A DNA stretch of 64,000 nucleotides from Halopenitus salinus (GTDB lineage Archaea; Halobacteriota; Halobacteria; Halobacteriales; Haloferacaceae): positions 124,001-188,000 of the forward strand of contig NZ_JBHSXL010000001.1 in NCBI RefSeq assembly GCF_042662125.1, read 5' to 3'. Every line of letters starts with the position of its first letter. Positions within the stretch are counted from its first letter, which is position 1. A program made the translations under genes and the position numbers. Below the pieces are notes generated by a model, which saw nothing but the letters and a program-made list of their open reading frames with translations, was not told the DNA's origin and ran no database searches. This document shows, one piece after another, positions 1 to 8,087 of this stretch.

Positions 1-537
1 GGCTATCTCGACCGCTGGCTCGAGTCCGACCCGCGGTTCGCCGATGCGACCCGGATCGAGGGGAAGGTCCACCGCGGGTCCGCCCACATTCAACTGCCCG
101 ACGAGTTGAGCACGGACGGGTTCATGGCGATCGGCGACACGGTGCCGACGATCGACCCGCTCTGGGGCGAGGGGATCCACAAGGGGATGAAGTCGGGGCG
201 CGCAGCCGCCGCAACCGCCGACCGCTGTCTCACGCCCGCGGAGCCGGACACCTCGGCGGCGAACATGTCGATCTACGACGACCTCTGGCACGATCGCGTC
301 GCCCCGCGGGTCCGAAGCCGGCTGTTGATGACGGAGCTCCTCTACCTCGCCTCGAACGACCGCTACGATCGGCTCATGCGCGACCTTCGGAGCACGGGAA
401 ACGATACGCTGGCACGGATCAACGCCGGCGACCGGGGCGCCTTCCGGAAGCTGTTGCACGCGAGCGACGTCTCGCTGCTCGGACGCTTCGCCAAGGAGCG
501 GTTCCTCGAGGGATCCAGCCGCTGGGGCGGGGACTAG
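1..537 (+). CDS. NAD(P)/FAD-dependent oxidoreductase, C-terminal part (5' truncated by window)
   Basis: The reading frame is open from base 1 and ends at TAG 537, leaving 178 residues of the C-terminal end. The segment FMAIGDTVPTIDPLWGEGI followed by a helix KGMKSGRAAA matches the second FAD-contacting region of geranylgeranyl-reductase-like flavoproteins (G-D-x(6-8)-P-x-x-G-E-G-I). The rest is a charged helical C-terminal cap. The N-terminal GxGxxG dinucleotide fold lies outside the window, so substrate cannot be judged. A role in isoprenoid or carotenoid reduction is possible given the carotenoid genes 2 kb downstream, but this is only a guess from family and position. Confidence 0.7.
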   Translation, partial: GYLDRWLESDPRFADATRIEGKVHRGSAHIQLPDELSTDGFMAIGDTVPTIDPLWGEGIHKGMKSGRAAAATADRCLTPAEPDTSAANMSIYDDLWHDRVAPRVRSRLLMTELLYLASNDRYDRLMRDLRSTGNDTLARINAGDRGAFRKLLHASDVSLLGRFAKERFLEGSSRWGGD

Positions 538-645
538 TCCTGATCGATACGCCCGAGGACGACGGGCTCGAAGCAGGTCGGGGAACGTCAGACGGAATCC
601 GGAAAGACACAAAGTTCACGTTACCCCGCGAGTGAGTGGTGCACA

Positions 646-1383
646 ATGGAACCACGGACACCGGGTCTGCTCGGCGCGATCCGCATCGACGTCGCGCGAC
701 TTCACGCGACGTGGATGGAGCTCGTGTTCCCACGCCAGCTGGACGCGGGCAGCGTCCTCGGCCGCTGGAAGCCCGAGACGACACCACAAAAGGCCGCCTA
801 CAACCTCTGGGCCGCGATCGGGATCCCGCTCGTCGTGATCGGCTATCCCCTCCTGCTCGTCGGGTTCGCGACGCGGTATTACGCCGCGCGGCTGGACTCC
901 GCTGCGACCCGCCTCGGGATCGTCGGCGCGGTCGGCGTCGCGACGCTCGTGTGGGGGCTATTGACGATAATCACGCGCATCCAGCTCTCGGCGGAGGCGT
1001 TCCTCGCCGTCGCCGCGGCCAGCGTGGTCGCCGTCGTCTCCGCGGGCCTCGCGGCGCTCTTCGCGAAGGTCGGCGGCAGGGGGACGAGCGTCGCGCTCGC
1101 GTATCCCTTCGCGATGACGGCGCTTTTCCTCCCGCCGGTCGTCGCCGCCCTCTTTACGCCGTCGCTCGGGAACGTGATCTTTCCGAACAGCACCGAACTC
1201 GCCGTGTGGATCCTCGACACCCTGCTCGCGTTCGGCGGACTCAACGCGTGGATCCGGGCGAACTTCACGCTCGAGGGGACCGGCTACGTCCTGATGTGGT
1301 TCGCGCTCGCGATCCCGACCGGCTGGTTGCTCGGCCTCCTCGTCGCGCTCGCCGACGTCGTGCGCCCGAAGGGGAACGACTGA
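646..1383 (+). CDS. Six-helix integral membrane protein of unknown function
   Basis: The 245-residue protein has a soluble N-terminal 50 residues and then six predicted membrane spans at about residues 55-75, 90-110, 117-140, 149-170, 186-203 and 213-238. I do not recognise a catalytic or transport motif. A sequence CCGAATTxx-like stem is absent; the start ATG follows AAGTTCACGTTACC and a plausible weak box about 30 bases upstream. It stands alone: the flavoprotein upstream is 108 bases away and the next gene is convergent. It could be a transporter-like or regulatory membrane protein; nothing in the sequence decides this. Confidence 0.75.
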   Translation: MEPRTPGLLGAIRIDVARLHATWMELVFPRQLDAGSVLGRWKPETTPQKAAYNLWAAIGIPLVVIGYPLLLVGFATRYYAARLDSAATRLGIVGAVGVATLVWGLLTIITRIQLSAEAFLAVAAASVVAVVSAGLAALFAKVGGRGTSVALAYPFAMTALFLPPVVAALFTPSLGNVIFPNSTELAVWILDTLLAFGGLNAWIRANFTLEGTGYVLMWFALAIPTGWLLGLLVALADVVRPKGND

Positions 1384-1404
1384 CGGGGCGGACCGAAAGG
1401 GAAC

Positions 1405-2001
1405 TCACTCCTCGCCGTCGTATCGATCGCGTGCGGTTTCGAACTCGAGTTCGGACAGCTCCGCGCTTCGCCGACGCTCGCGTTCGGCGATCGCCTCCGG
1501 ATCGGGACTCGCGTCGTCGTCGATCCGGGCGAACGAGCCGTGCACCTTCGCGTGACACCACCGACACAGCGAGACGGTGATCTCGTGGGGGCCGGCGTTC
1601 CCCTCGTCGTCCCCGCTCCGGCGATCGGTTTCGCCCCCGCCACCGGGGTCGTCCTCCTCGTCGAACTGCACCGAGGACGGCGCGTCGGCGTACGCGAGGT
1701 GATGCTCCTCCAGCAGCGGACGGGCGTCCTCGTGGGCGATCCGAACCTCCTCGAGTCCACAGCGGCGACAGCTTCGACCGTCCGTCGTCGATCGATAGTG
1801 GGGACACGCGCGCCAGCGATCGGCCTCGCCGACGTGGCAGGCGTACCCGTCACGACGTCGGTCGGCGATGAATCCACGATCGTCGCCGGCGTTCTCGAGG
1901 GCGTATCGGCACCGACCGTCGTCGGTGAGGTGATCACAGACGCCGGCGACCGCGTAGGGGTCGTCGACGCCGACAGGCGTCCCGGACGGCGTCCGCTCCA
2001 T
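1405..2001 (-). CDS. Cys/His-rich HNH-like zinc-binding protein
   Basis: The 198-residue protein carries several metal-ligand clusters: a CxH/C group near residues 22-55, CRRCGLEEVRIAHED at about 80, EEHHLAYA at about 100, and CRWCHAKVHG near 150. The spacing C-x2-C ... HH ... C-x2-C-H-x3-H resembles the HNH nuclease fold as found in haloarchaeal proteins of unknown function, so DNA binding or nicking is possible. A low-complexity Asp/Gly linker (DEEDDPGGGGETDRR) separates the second and third clusters. No partner gene is near. The start at 2001 is the first ATG; the spacer upstream contains a tandem repeat. Confidence 0.65.
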   Translation of the reverse strand: MERTPSGTPVGVDDPYAVAGVCDHLTDDGRCRYALENAGDDRGFIADRRRDGYACHVGEADRWRACPHYRSTTDGRSCRRCGLEEVRIAHEDARPLLEEHHLAYADAPSSVQFDEEDDPGGGGETDRRSGDDEGNAGPHEITVSLCRWCHAKVHGSFARIDDDASPDPEAIAERERRRSAELSELEFETARDRYDGEE

Positions 2002-2051
2002 GTCCGAGTTTCCGTTGGACGATCGGAAAAGCGCTCCGTCGATCGACGGGG

Positions 2052-2125
2052 AGGCAGTCCCGGCCGGTATCGGCGGGGAGACAGTCCCGGTCGATATCGG
2101 CGGGAAGGCAGTCCCGGCCGAACCG
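2052..2125. repeat. 27-bp tandem repeat, about 2.7 copies
   Basis: Three units begin at 2052, 2079 and 2106. The common core is AGTCCCGG followed in the first two units by TATCGGCGGG after a short variable part. The third unit is partial. The repeat lies in the spacer between the two leftward genes, immediately upstream of the HNH-like gene start at 2001, so it may sit in or before its promoter. Confidence 0.85.
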
Positions 2126-2146
2126 ACGTCGCCGACCGGGCCGATG

Positions 2147-2281
2147 CTAGCCCCGCAGCGTCGAGACCGTCACCGCGTACATCGCACCACACTCACAGTC
2201 GATCGTCTCGGTCAACTCGCGGTTCTCGCTCGCGCGCTCGAGACGCGCACCACACCTCGTGCAGGTCAATCCGATCTTCAT
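2147..2281 (-). CDS. Small zinc-ribbon protein (44 aa)
   Basis: The short protein begins MKIGLTCTRCGARLERA and has a second pair DCECGAMY, giving C-x2-C and C-x-C ligand pairs typical of a minimal zinc ribbon. Haloarchaeal genomes carry many such one-domain proteins (DUF-type, function unknown). The ATG at 2281 directly precedes the motif, and the stop at 2147 is followed by the repeat-bearing spacer. It may be cotranscribed with the HNH-like gene 146 bases downstream. Role unknown; protein or RNA contact is the usual guess for such ribbons. Confidence 0.75.
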   Translation of the reverse strand: MKIGLTCTRCGARLERASENRELTETIDCECGAMYAVTVSTLRG

Positions 2282-2598
2282 CGTGGCTCCTTCGGCTCGA
2301 CCCGCAATCGGGCGCGACGACGGCGATCGACGCCGTAGAGTGGCGTGAGAACACGTCACATCTTTATCGCATCGGCGCGAACCGGCGAACGCTCCCGTTT
2401 GGGGGCCGCGGAGGGGAAGCTGTGCTTGCAGGCGCGCTTCCCCTCCGTTGCGCACGTCGAGTGCGCAGGATCGTCTTCCGCCCACTGTGTTAAGAATCTA
2501 CGGGCCGAGGGTCGTCGTCGGGGCGTCCCCGGGGCGTCCTCGGGAGGAGACGTCGATCCGGATCGAATCGGCCGACCGCGCGAGCCTCCCACCACCAC
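2282..2598. other. 317-bp divergent spacer before the carotenoid genes
   Basis: No protein gene is supported here. From left to right it contains the presumptive promoter of the leftward zinc ribbon, a rightward TATA-like CTTTATCG at about 2361-2368, two consecutive perfect hairpins (2409-2447 and 2449-2467), and a second TATA-like GTTAAGAA near 2489 that could serve crtY with an approximately 80-base leader ending in a C-rich stretch before ATG 2599. Confidence 0.6.
2390..2470 (+). ncRNA. Candidate structured RNA with two hairpins
   Basis: Bases 2409-2420 and 2436-2447 form a perfect 12-bp stem (CGGAGGGGAAGC with its complement) closing a 15-base loop. After one base, 2449-2455 and 2461-2467 form a second perfect stem (TGCGCAC, 5-base loop GTCGA). 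A TATA-like CTTTATCG lies about 27 bases before 2390, so a small RNA starting there is conceivable. It could instead be a double-stranded protein-binding site or an attenuator. Direction and existence of a transcript are inferred. Confidence 0.4.
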
Positions 2599-3402
2599 AT
2601 GATCCCACCGCTCACCTATTTCGAGTTTCACGCGCTGTTTCTCGCGCCGCCCATCCTCGCGCTGGTCGCCGTCTCGTGGCGCCGCTCGCGTCTCGACCGA
2701 CGACTGCTCGAGGCCACGGCGATCCTCTCGATCGCGGCGGTCGCGTACACGACGCCGTGGGACGCGTGGCTGATCGAAGCCGGCGTATGGTGGTACGGCG
2801 AGGGCGTGGTGGCGGGACGGATCCTCGGGGTCCCGCTCGGCGAGTACGCGTTCTTCCTGTTACAGCCCGTGTTGACGCTGGCGTGGACCGCGCAGTTCCA
2901 GCTTTCGGCGGTCGGGTCGCCGTCGATGTCCCCGTGGGACCGTCTCGTCGGCGCCCTCGCCGGAATCTTCGTCGGCGCCGTCGGGTGGACGCTGCTCGGC
3001 GGGTCGTCACCGCTCGAGGGATCGGCATGGCTCGACGGATCGGCAGCGTACCTCGGCGCGGTCCTCCTGTGGGCGGGGCCGGTCCTCGCGGTGCAGTGGG
3101 CCTACGACTGGCGTGCCCTCGTCCGGCGACGGCGAACGCTGGCGCTCGGCGTGTGCGTGCCGACGCTCTACCTCTGTCTCGCGGACCGGATCGCCATCGG
3201 ACTCGGGCTCTGGCGGATCTCGAGCGACCACACGACGGGGATCACGCCCCTCGGGCTGCCGATCGAGGAGGGGGCGTTCTTCCTCGCCACGAACGTGTTT
3301 CTCGTTCAGGGACTCCTCGCGTACGTCCGACTGGTCGAGTCGGGAACGGGAACGGCAGCTGGCAACGGGACCGCCACGACGGAACGGGGAGGGGATCGAT
3401 GA
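2599..3402 (+). CDS. crtY: Lycopene beta-cyclase, fused heterodimeric (CrtYc-CrtYd) type
   Basis: This 267-residue membrane protein forms the two beta-ionone rings of beta-carotene from lycopene. It shows two homologous halves, each with about three hydrophobic spans. The first half has FHALFLAPP, TTPWDAW and VPLGEYAFFLLQ; the second has WRISSDHTTGI and LPIEEGAFFLATN. The usual P-x-E-E motif is intact in the second half but reads P-L-G-E in the first. It overlaps the next gene by four bases (ATGA), so cyclase and beta-carotene cleavage enzyme are translationally coupled. The C-terminal tail is Gly/Thr-rich and poorly structured. Confidence 0.9.
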   Translation: MIPPLTYFEFHALFLAPPILALVAVSWRRSRLDRRLLEATAILSIAAVAYTTPWDAWLIEAGVWWYGEGVVAGRILGVPLGEYAFFLLQPVLTLAWTAQFQLSAVGSPSMSPWDRLVGALAGIFVGAVGWTLLGGSSPLEGSAWLDGSAAYLGAVLLWAGPVLAVQWAYDWRALVRRRRTLALGVCVPTLYLCLADRIAIGLGLWRISSDHTTGITPLGLPIEEGAFFLATNVFLVQGLLAYVRLVESGTGTAAGNGTATTERGGDR

Positions 3403-4520
3403 CTGATCCGGGCGCAAGGGAGAAGTCGAAAGCGACCCGGGAACCGAAAGCGACCCGGGAACCGAAAGCGACCCGGGAGACCCTCGCGCGCGTCGCGTTC
3501 CTGCCCGGGTGGGCGATACTCGCCGGGATGACGGCCGCGTTCGCGCTCGGAGCGTCCGTGCCGCCGCGGTACCGGTGGATCCCGCTCGCGGCGAGCGTCG
3601 TCGTGCTCGGGTTGCCCCACGGCGCGGTCGACCACCTGCTGCTCCCGCGAGCGAGGGACGAGCGCCCCGGTCGGCGCTGGTTCGCGAGCGTCGGGGTCGT
3701 CTACGCGGTCCTCGGCGGACTGTACGCGATCGCGTGGTTCACGAGACCGATGGCGGCCTTCGGGGGCTTCATCGCGTTGACGTGGTTCCACTGGGGGACC
3801 GGCGAGCTGTATCCGCTGGCGTCGCTCGCCGGCGCCGAACACCTCGAGACGCGGGGGATGCGGACCGCGACCGCGGCGGTTCGGGGCGCGATCCCGATGG
3901 GGCTCCCGCTCGTCGCGTTTCCCGACCGATTTTCGGCCGTCGCGGAGCTGCTCGTTCGTCCGTTCGCGGGCGAAGCGGCCGGGGCGGGCGAAGCGGCCGC
4001 GGCGGGCGAAGCGGCCGCGGCGGCCCTGGAGCCGTTCCTCCGTGCTGACGTGCGGGTGGCGATCCTCGTCTGCATCTGCGGGCTCGCCGCCTGGACGCTC
4101 GCCGTCGGCGGCGTTCGGGCACGCCGGATGGATGCCGTTCGCGGGTGGGTGCTCGACGCGGGCGAGACGGCGCTGCTCGTCGCCTTCTTCGGGCTCGTCC
4201 CGCCGGTGCTCGCGGTCGGGACCTACTTCTGCGTCTGGCACTCGCTTCGACACGTCGTGCGGGCGACGGCGCTCGACGCCCGGTCGACGCCGTCGCTTTC
4301 GGCGGGGCGGATCGCCCCGGCTCTGCGGCGGTTCGCTCGCGACGCGGCGCCGCTTTCGGCGGGCGGGCTCCTTCTCCTCGGCGGGATCGTCGTCGCCGTC
4401 CCGCGCTCACCGGGGACGCCGGTCGAGCTGATCGGCGTCTATCTGGTGACGGTCGCGACCTTGACGCTCCCGCACGCCGCGATCGTGGCCGGACTCGACC
4501 GCGAGCAGGGGCTCCTCTGA
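3399..4520 (+). CDS. blh: Brp/Blh-type beta-carotene 15,15'-dioxygenase
   Basis: This integral membrane enzyme cleaves beta-carotene into two retinals, the chromophore of bacteriorhodopsin-like pumps. The conserved histidine motifs are present in order: LPHGAVDHLLLP near residue 75, TWFHWGTGELY near 128, CVWHSLRHVVR near 285, and LPHAAIVAGLD near the end. The chosen ATG overlaps the crtY stop. Two in-gene repeat expansions are visible: an N-terminal KATREP repeat (three copies, about 3428-3480) and a Gly-Glu-Ala-Ala repeat near 3967-4022, probably in a loop. At 373 residues it is slightly longer than usual because of them. Confidence 0.92.
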   Translation: MTDPGAREKSKATREPKATREPKATRETLARVAFLPGWAILAGMTAAFALGASVPPRYRWIPLAASVVVLGLPHGAVDHLLLPRARDERPGRRWFASVGVVYAVLGGLYAIAWFTRPMAAFGGFIALTWFHWGTGELYPLASLAGAEHLETRGMRTATAAVRGAIPMGLPLVAFPDRFSAVAELLVRPFAGEAAGAGEAAAAGEAAAAALEPFLRADVRVAILVCICGLAAWTLAVGGVRARRMDAVRGWVLDAGETALLVAFFGLVPPVLAVGTYFCVWHSLRHVVRATALDARSTPSLSAGRIAPALRRFARDAAPLSAGGLLLLGGIVVAVPRSPGTPVELIGVYLVTVATLTLPHAAIVAGLDREQGLL

Positions 4521-4543
4521 GAACGAAACGACCCGACACGTCC

Positions 4544-4592
4544 ACAGCGACCCGATACGCGCTACACAGCGACCCGACACGCTTTACACAGC
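4544..4592. repeat. 22-bp direct repeat, 2.3 copies, before gatB
   Basis: Units start at 4544, 4566 and 4588, each beginning ACAGCG; the first two share ACAGCGACCCGA followed by TACGCG or CACGCT. The repeat ends 20 bases before the gatB start codon, so it overlaps where the promoter should be. The TTTAC in the second copy (4583-4587) is the nearest TATA-like element. Confidence 0.75.
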
Positions 4593-4612
4593 GCACTCAC
4601 AACGGTGTTCCA

Positions 4613-6100
4613 ATGAGCACCCAGACCGCACGGGAGGAGCTGGCGGTCGTCATCGGGCTGGAGGTCCACGTTCAGCTCGAAACCGACACGAAGATCTTCT
4701 GCGGCTGTTCGACGGAGCCGACCGAGGACGAAGGTCCGAACGCCCGAACCTGTCCGACCTGTCTCGGCCTGCCGGGGGCGCTTCCGGTCCTCAACGAGGG
4801 GGCCGTCGAGGCGGCCGTGAAGATCGGCAAGGCCCTCGACGCCGACGTGCCCGAGCGGACGACGTTCCACCGGAAGAACTACTACTACCCCGACCTGCCG
4901 AAGAACTTCCAGATCACCCAGTACGACGCGCCGATCTGCGCGGACGGCGAGCTGGAGATATCCGTCGAGGGAACGCGCCGGTCGATCGGGATCACCCGCG
5001 CACACCTCGAGGAGGACCCGGGCTCCCTGCGACACGAGGGCGGGTCGATCGAGACGGCGGAGTACACCCTGATCGACTACAACCGGGCCGGCACGCCGCT
5101 CGTCGAGATCGTCACGGAGCCCGACTTCCGGTCGCCGGCGGAGACGCGGGCGTTCCTCGCGAAGCTCGAGGAGGTCCTCGAGTACCTCGGCGTCTTCGAT
5201 GCGAACCGCGACGGCAGCCTGCGCGTCGACGCCAACATCTCGCTCGTGCCCGAGTCGGCGGTCGAGTCGGACGGGTCGATCCCCGCGGACGCGCTCGCGG
5301 AGGCGAACCGCACCGAGGTGAAGAACATCTCGAGCCACAGGGGCGCGGAGAAGGCGCTCGCCTACGAGGTCACCCGCCAGCGGAACGCCGTCCGTCGCGG
5401 CCGCGAGGTCGAACAGGAGACGCGCCACTGGGACGAATCGCGGGGAATCACCGTCTCGATGCGCTCGAAGGAGGAGGAGAAGGACTACCGCTACTTCCGC
5501 GAGGGCGATCTCCCCGCCCTCGAGGTGTCCGACTGGCGTGAGTCGATCGCGATCCCCGAGCTGCCGGACGCGAGACGCGAGCGCTTCCGGGAGGAGTACG
5601 GCCTCGAGGAGGAGTCGGCCTCGAAGCTCACCTCCAGCCGCGAGATAGCCGACTTCTTCGAGGAGATCGCCGAGACCTTCGATCCCGACCTGGCCGCGAC
5701 GTGGGTCGCGGACAACCTGCTCGGCGAGTTGCACTACCGCGACATGGGGATACTCGAGGTCGACGACCGCCTGGACGAGTTCGAGCGGCTGATCGAGCTG
5801 GTCGACGAGGACGAGCTCACGGCGAAGAACGCGGAGGAGGTCGTCCTGCGCGAGATGCTCGACGCCGGCGAGGACCCGGAGACGATCGTCGAACGCGAGG
5901 GGCTCGGCACGGCCGACACGGGCGAGGTGGAGGCCGCCGTCGAGGGGGCGATAGAGGAGAACCCGGAGGCGGTCGCCGACTACCACGACGGCGACGACGG
6001 GGCGATCAACTTCCTCGTCGGCCAGGTCATGCAGCGGACGGGCGGCTCCGCGGACCCCGGCGAGGTCAACGCCCTGCTTCGCGACCGCCTGGAGGGCTGA
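4613..6100 (+). CDS. gatB: Asp-tRNA(Asn)/Glu-tRNA(Gln) amidotransferase subunit B
   Basis: GatB binds mischarged Glu-tRNA(Gln) or Asp-tRNA(Asn), activates the side chain with ATP and accepts ammonia from GatA, completing cytoplasmic charging. The 495-residue protein starts with the family signature VIGLEVHVQLETDTKIFCGC, has the zinc ligands C-x-C ... CPTC, the motif FHRKNYYYPDLPKNFQITQY, and HLEEDPGSLRHEG. The C-terminal helical YqeY-like domain (from about residue 350) ends with LNALLRDRL-like text (VNALLRDRLEG). gatA and gatC are not adjacent. The ATG at 4613 gives the normal family N-terminus although the frame is open upstream. Confidence 0.97.
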   Translation: MSTQTAREELAVVIGLEVHVQLETDTKIFCGCSTEPTEDEGPNARTCPTCLGLPGALPVLNEGAVEAAVKIGKALDADVPERTTFHRKNYYYPDLPKNFQITQYDAPICADGELEISVEGTRRSIGITRAHLEEDPGSLRHEGGSIETAEYTLIDYNRAGTPLVEIVTEPDFRSPAETRAFLAKLEEVLEYLGVFDANRDGSLRVDANISLVPESAVESDGSIPADALAEANRTEVKNISSHRGAEKALAYEVTRQRNAVRRGREVEQETRHWDESRGITVSMRSKEEEKDYRYFREGDLPALEVSDWRESIAIPELPDARRERFREEYGLEEESASKLTSSREIADFFEEIAETFDPDLAATWVADNLLGELHYRDMGILEVDDRLDEFERLIELVDEDELTAKNAEEVVLREMLDAGEDPETIVEREGLGTADTGEVEAAVEGAIEENPEAVADYHDGDDGAINFLVGQVMQRTGGSADPGEVNALLRDRLEG

Positions 6101-6107
6101 GGCGGCC

Positions 6108-7208
6108 ATGGACTACGAGGAGCCGAAGTTCTTCCAGGTGATGCAGTACGCCGCGGAGGCCGACGGCGACGTCATCGACATGGTGAGCGGCAACCCCGAC
6201 TGGGGGCCGCCGGCCGCGCTCCGGGAGGCGCTCTCGGCGTACGCCGACCTCGAGTCCGACGCGTTCCAGTATCCCCCGAGCGACGGCCTCCGCGAGCTAC
6301 GCGAGACGATCGCCCGGCGCCGCGGGGTCGACGCGAATCAGGTCGTGATCACCGTCGGGACCGGCGAGGCGAACTACCTCGCGATGGCGCGGGCGTTCGA
6401 ACGCGACGCCGGCGACGAGGCGATCCTCCTCGATCCCGTCTACCCGTATTACCCGGGGAAGGTGGAGCTGCTCGGCGGAACCCCCCGAATCGTTCCCACC
6501 GAGCGTGACGGCGGGATCGACCTCGACGCGATCCGGTCGGCGATGAGCGACGAGACCGCCCTCGTCGTGTTGAACACGCCGAACAACCCCACCGGCGCGG
6601 TCTACGATCCGGCGGCGGTCGAGGCCGTGATCGAGGCCGCCGAGCGCCACGACGCGCTCGTCGTGGCCGACGAGGTGTACCGCGAGTTCGACTACGCCGG
6701 CGAGTTCGAGAGCGCGCTCGCGGTCGACTCGCCCAACCGGATCGTGACCGACGGCTTCTCGAAGTCGCTCGCGATCACCGGATTCCGGGTCGGGTACGGG
6801 GTATTCCCGGCCGAACACGCCGACGCCGCCCGGACCAGACACATGCTCGTCAACGTTGCGAGCCCGCGGCCCTCCCAGTACGCGGTCCTCCACGCGCTCG
6901 AGGGGATGGACCCCGCCTACCAGGAGGCCGCACGGGAACGGATGCAGAAGCGGATCGCAGCGTTCACCGACGCGCTGGAGGCGGCGGGCGCGGAGTACAC
7001 GACCCCGGAGGGCGGCTTCTACGTGCTCGCGCGCTTCGAGGGGTATCCCGGGACGACAGCCAACGTCGAGCGGCTGATCGACGAGATCGGCGTCGCGGGC
7101 ATGCCGGGCGACACCTTCGGGACCACCCGGACGGACTGGATCCGGTTCGCGCTGGTGACGCCGCGCGTCGAGGAGGCGGCCGAGCGGCTGGCCGAGCGAT
7201 TCGTCTGA
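6108..7208 (+). CDS. Class I/II pyridoxal-phosphate aminotransferase
   Basis: This 366-residue protein is a fold-type I aminotransferase. Visible elements are the substrate-side NPDWGPP near residue 28, TVGTGEANYLAMARAF, the NTPNNPTGAVY motif, ADEVYREFDYAG with the cofactor aspartate, and the PLP lysine in TDGFSKSLAITGFRVGYG, followed by a conserved arginine near the C-terminus (WIRFALVTPRV). Substrate is not decided by these motifs; aspartate or an aromatic amino acid is likely for this branch. It begins seven bases after the gatB stop and is probably cotranscribed. Confidence 0.9.
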   Translation: MDYEEPKFFQVMQYAAEADGDVIDMVSGNPDWGPPAALREALSAYADLESDAFQYPPSDGLRELRETIARRRGVDANQVVITVGTGEANYLAMARAFERDAGDEAILLDPVYPYYPGKVELLGGTPRIVPTERDGGIDLDAIRSAMSDETALVVLNTPNNPTGAVYDPAAVEAVIEAAERHDALVVADEVYREFDYAGEFESALAVDSPNRIVTDGFSKSLAITGFRVGYGVFPAEHADAARTRHMLVNVASPRPSQYAVLHALEGMDPAYQEAARERMQKRIAAFTDALEAAGAEYTTPEGGFYVLARFEGYPGTTANVERLIDEIGVAGMPGDTFGTTRTDWIRFALVTPRVEEAAERLAERFV

Positions 7209-7243
7209 TCGACGGGAGAGATCGTCGCGAACGCCTCGATCGC

Positions 7244-7975
7244 TCAGGCGTCCTGTAGCTCGGCGTCCCGAAGCGCCTCGTTGAGGTCGCTTCGAACGCG
7301 CTCGCCGGTCTCGGGGTCCATCGCGGTGGTGACGACGCGGTTCTCCTGGACGCTCGATCCGTCCCGCAACAGGAGTCTGACGTTGCCGTTCGTGTCGGCT
7401 CTCGTCGCCTTCGCACGGAGGCCGGTTCGCGAGCCCGTTCCGCCGGCGTCGATGGGGCCGGGAACGATCTTCTTCACGTGGGGATGCTCGGCGACCGTTC
7501 GGATCGCCGTCCGACCGGGTCGACCGCCGATGAGCGTCGAGTGGGTGCCGCCGATCTTCTCGGCGGGGGCCGCCTCGACGACCTCGAGGCTGCGCTCGCC
7601 GCGGCGATCGAGCACCCAGCCCACGAGGTCCTCCTCGTCGGGAACCCGGTAGAACTCGTAGTGGAGCTGTGCGCGCGCCTCCCGGAGCGGGTCGCGCTCG
7701 CCCGCGGCGTAGACGGTCTCGGGGCGTTTGCGACGTATCTCGTCGGCGACGCGGCCGGCGAAGTTCCGCGTCTGGACCGTCTCCAGCTCCTCGCCGTCGC
7801 GTTCGGGGATCGTCGTGATCGTGGTCCGGCCGACGACCGTCGACTCCTCGATCATCGTCAACTCGGCACGGTCGGCGCGAAACTCGACGACGACGCCGTC
7901 GCAGTTGGCGGTGTTGCAGGTGAGACAGTAGTCCCCCGGGCGATCGAGGGGCGTTCCACACCGCCTGCAGTCCAT
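7244..7975 (-). CDS. DUF2103-like predicted metal-binding protein
   Basis: The 243-residue protein opens with a zinc-ribbon, MDCRRCGTPLDRPGDYCLTC and a further CDG, giving C-x2-C ... C-x2-C-x4-C. The C-terminal part (about 140-200) has GGTHSTLIGGRPGRTAIRTV and HPHVKKIVPGPI, which resembles the DUF2103 family of archaeal predicted metal-binding proteins. Its role is unknown. The ATG at 7975 is supported by a TATA-like GTTTTTACC at 7997-8005, 26 bases upstream, and is the first codon of the ribbon; longer upstream reading is therefore rejected. Confidence 0.75.
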   Translation of the reverse strand: MDCRRCGTPLDRPGDYCLTCNTANCDGVVVEFRADRAELTMIEESTVVGRTTITTIPERDGEELETVQTRNFAGRVADEIRRKRPETVYAAGERDPLREARAQLHYEFYRVPDEEDLVGWVLDRRGERSLEVVEAAPAEKIGGTHSTLIGGRPGRTAIRTVAEHPHVKKIVPGPIDAGGTGSRTGLRAKATRADTNGNVRLLLRDGSSVQENRVVTTAMDPETGERVRSDLNEALRDAELQDA

Positions 7976-7996
7976 GTCGGATGGAGGGCTGCGAGC

Positions 7997-8005
7997 GGTA
8001 AAAAC
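7997..8005 (-). promoter_or_regulatory. TATA-like box for the DUF2103-type gene
   Basis: On the minus strand the sequence reads GTTTTTACC, centred 26 bases before ATG 7975. This is the spacing expected of a leaderless haloarchaeal transcript and supports that start. Confidence 0.55.
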
Positions 8006-8087
8006 GCGTTGTGATGGGGCGGACCGCTCGCGGGGAGCGCGCTCGAGTGGGAAACGCTTGAGTCGGGGGGCGTCCGATACCCGCTCG

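Noticed and set aside
3428..4022. Insertion element inside blh suggested by repeats
   Set aside because: The repeats keep the frame, have no inverted ends and encode simple peptide expansions.
4562..6109. 515-codon open frame opposite gatB
   Set aside because: It is the mirror of a certain gatB gene; high GC keeps antisense frames open and the product has no motif.
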